This document shows, one piece after another, positions 61,841-64,000 of a DNA stretch of 64,000 nucleotides. Both the position numbers and the translations under genes were made by a program. This DNA is from Gracilaria gracilis (Eukaryota; Rhodophyta; Florideophyceae; Gracilariales; Gracilariaceae): the NCBI GenBank assembly GCA_030374805.1, contig JARGSG010000199.1, positions 248,001-312,000 of the forward strand. The letters run 5' to 3'. Position 1 is the stretch's first letter. The number at the start of each line of letters is the position of its first letter. Under the pieces are notes generated by a model. That model ran no database searches. It was given only the letters and a program-made list of their open reading frames with translations, and had not been told where the DNA came from.

Positions 61841-62034
61841 TTAATCTGGAATAATGAGGCTCCCCTCTCCTTTGTCGCAGCAACGCAGCGAAAGAATTGA
61901 AGAAACAGTTTCACTTTGCTCGTTACTGGCAAGTCATATACATCCCAATACTGCTCTTTCTTACGCTGTAACCGCCACAACTAGAGCTGTTTCGAACGAA
62001 TCCAGGTCCACTACCAAATTTCTCGACTCAATCA

Positions 62035-62676
62035 CTACCACGGCCGATCCCGTCCGCCGTCCGCGAAGGCGATCTCCAGCCCGTCCACGCGCACGTTCAC
62101 GTCGTTGAACGTCAGAAGTGCCTCTTTCTTCTCCGGCAGCACGTGCGCGGTAGCCTCCACGTCCACCATGTCTGGTGCGTAAGCGATTGACTGCAGAATG
62201 ATCGTTTCGCGCTCACTTTGCTTCGAAGCACTGACCACGAGCCCGACGCCGTTGTTGCCGGACAGCATCTTCATACCACCGCTCTCATACTTGACGTATG
62301 CAATGCCGTACAGTGAATGAACTTGTTCTGCAACGTTCTTGTATCTGTCGCCGCCTTTTGTGGTCACTACTACCTCCAATGCGTACTTTGCTTCGCCTGG
62401 AAAACCTTCGAAGAAAAGCTTCACCGAAATGTCAGCTCTCGAACTTGACAGTGATAGAACTTTTACCTGATGAGAGCTGATTATGTGCTTGTCTACCGTT
62501 TGTAGAGATATGTCTGTTAGCTTTTCACCGTCGTTCAGTTCTAGGAGAAAGCTCTGAGTTGGCTTTCCTGATCCATATTGTTGAAGTGTCTCATTAGGAT
62601 CATCTATGTGCGTTAATGTACAGTTTGCGGAACTGCTTAGCATCAGCGCGATTACGAGTTAGGAGACTACTTTCAT
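62035..62676 (-). pseudogene. Secreted protein gene with a stop in the signal peptide
   Basis: Reading from ATG 62676: MKVVS, TAA (62659-62661), then LVIALMLSSSANC and a clean frame to 62035. Without the stop the first 24 residues are a good signal peptide. The mature part of about 190 residues is rich in beta-type sequence (LEVVVTTKGGDRYKNVAEQ, GVGLVVSASKQSERETIIL). Translation from the internal Met (62643) would give only half a signal. A TATAAG at 62752-62747 (minus) is a plausible promoter. The family is not recognised. The stop fits CAA to TAA. Confidence 0.5.
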
Positions 62677-63032
62677 TGCGTTTGTTTGGCTCTAAAACTC
62701 GGCACGGGCCTAACAAAAAGTCATGCTTAGCATCCTCAATATGACTCTTATAGACTATGTAAGGGTCAGTCTAATTCCTACTTGGGTATCGCTGCTAGAT
62801 TTGGACTCGTATATCTCTAAATGTTTCTCAATTGGGAAGAATTGCAAGTAAAAAATAAAAGCAAGACCGAAATAATTTCTATTTAGGGCTTTGAAAAGTA
62901 CCCTTCAGAACGACAAAACCTCACAGAGCTGTTCTTGGATAATTGAATATTATAATAATATTCGTATTATTCAGTTATGTATTGGAACTTTTCAAAATAG
63001 AAAAGTTTTAGGGAGGTGACATAATATTATTA

Positions 63033-63639
63033 CGAGGGGGTAGTGCCAAAAGATATCACTTGCTTTCATTACTTTTCGAGGATATGAGAAAATGAACTAC
63101 AGGAGCATACACGCAATAGTGCCACCCCGTGCCACAGCGACAACAGTTGGCACTAATTAGAAGGTGGCAATGTTCAATGAAGAAGAAAGCGACCAAATAT
63201 GAACTTGTCTACGAGTACTCAGTTATCAGCGTTTGGCGCTGAGCACCTATACTTTCCTTTCGCTTTGCAGAGAGCAAAGCTTATTTCGCTTTCTGTAGGT
63301 GGTACATTGCGTCACTGATGTAGCTCTCAACCGCAAGATTCTCCACATGGCGGAAGCAAGCGTGTATAGCACATACCGATGACAATGGAACAACTACATC
63401 GTCATCTTCGTCACTATTGGTGCAACCGCGGTCTTTTGCACTCCCCAAATCCATACTATCCCCGATGAACTGGACCTCCGACATGAAATCCTGAACAACT
63501 GCCTCCTGCACTTTTGTATCATCTTCAATACTTACCCTCTCGCACTGGCACCCCCCCTCCGGGTGTGCCACGTGTTAAGGGGTAGCACTAATTAGAGGAT
63601 GGCAATACTCAAAATGGCACTATTGCGTGACCCCCCCTG
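63033..63639. mobile_element. Pogo/Tc1-like element remnant
   Basis: The right end on the minus strand, CAGGGGGGGTCACGCAATAG, and the left end CGAGGGGGTAGTGCCA resemble each other, with a deletion in the left end; a second internal CACGCAATAGTGCCA at 63112-63126 is an exact inverse of 63614-63628. TA (within TATTA) flanks both sides. It encloses the transposase-tail-like frame 63571-63281. TA targets and CAGGG ends fit the pogo/Tigger group. Confidence 0.5.
63281..63571 (-). pseudogene. Possible pogo/Tigger-type transposase C-terminal tail
   Basis: A 96-codon frame: acidic CTNSDEDDDVVVPLSSVCAI followed by a helix FRHVENLAVESYISDAMYHL. Pogo-type transposases commonly end with an acidic stretch and such a helix. 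No catalytic DDE part is present, so the call rests on the tail and the surrounding inverted repeats. Confidence 0.35.
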
Positions 63640-64000
63640 TATTAATGAAAGTTTTTCCTAGGGACGGTATTGGTGACGTACCGTTCATACATGGATTTGT
63701 TGCGGATACAGGATGACAATGATTGTGGGCTGACACCTTGGCCAAGCGTTCTTGTGTCATACGTGTGGGGAAAGCTACAGAGCATCAACACGCACACTTC
63801 TGTTGGCTGCTCGTTGTATCTAACATTCATGAGTACAACGATTTAAACCGAAAAACATTTTCTTCTTGTTGTCAAACGAAGCATGGCGACAAAACAACGA
63901 ACTGAGAGGCAAGGAATTGCAGCTACAAAGGATAAGAAATTTTGTGATGAAAGGGGGTGAACCTGCTCGAAAAAGATTATCTTATAATTGTTAGCCCAGC
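63640..64000. other. Window end, no gene seen
   Basis: Short open frames only; nothing recognisable. Confidence 0.4.

Noticed and set aside
21147-62661. Stop-codon reassignment (TAG/TAA as Gln, TGA as Arg) in this organism
   Set aside because: Gypsy A, the E1 transposase, the reductase and the zinc-finger genes end normally at such codons and have none internally; the internal stops occur only in otherwise decaying copies.
1-64000. CRISPR arrays, bacterial operons or prophage
   Set aside because: No regularly spaced repeats, no ribosome-binding sites or operon spacing; introns and chromoviruses show eukaryotic DNA.

Overview
The window is nuclear DNA of a eukaryote, most likely an alga or other protist. 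It holds spliceosomal introns of about 67-83 bp, TATA-type promoters, C2H2 zinc-finger genes, secreted proteins, a Pol III-type tRNA gene and several eukaryotic transposon superfamilies. A red alga is plausible (sparse introns, Ty1/copia with an aquatic look, a tRNA interrupted outside the anticodon loop), but the sequence does not settle it. Only about eight genes look intact; most of the window is mobile DNA and what it has broken.

Region 1 (1-22,970): a gene-bearing stretch. It contains five paralogous C2H2 zinc-finger loci (255-836 broken; 6035-6727; 8250-8724 plus 14132-14471, split by a Ty1/copia element; 15994-16710; 19934-20542), two small conserved upstream ORFs, a secreted protein, a three-helix membrane protein, a Cys-rich secreted protein with an in-frame stop, a LINE fragment, a tRNA-Ala-like gene with about 15 extra bases in its T-loop, a TIR-bounded MITE and several hairpins.

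Region 2 (22,969-54,882): two PIF/Harbinger DNA transposons abut at one shared TTA. E1 (22972-31431, 8.46 kb, 20-bp perfect TIRs) carries a transposase, a companion ORF here called ORF-B, an intact NAD(P)-dependent reductase gene and fragments of at least three unrelated host genes: GUF1/EF4 with its introns, a SLU7-like splicing factor, and signal-peptide-peptidase. E2 (31435-54879) lies in the opposite orientation, with its own transposase, ORF-B paralogue and an RND/Patched-like gene fragment. Two Ty3/gypsy chromoviruses later inserted into E2: gypsy A (33633-38959, uninterrupted 1578-aa polyprotein, TSD CAGAT) and gypsy B (42402-54383, TSD TGAGA, inside ORF-B). Without them E2 would be about 6.1 kb. 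Gypsy B also has a 1.9-kb antisense ORF between its chromodomain and 3' LTR.

Region 3 (54,883-64,000): a degenerate membrane-transporter-like gene abutted by a third chromovirus (gypsy C, LTRs not recognised), dispersed repeats shared with region 1, a secreted-protein gene with a stop in its signal peptide, and a pogo-like element remnant.

Two themes link the regions. LTR elements have landed in duplicated genes and left exact 5-bp target duplications, so the pre-insertion frames can be followed. Nearly all premature stops are TAG, TAA or TGA at sites explained by C-to-T changes, whereas the copia element differs between its own LTRs only by single-base indels.
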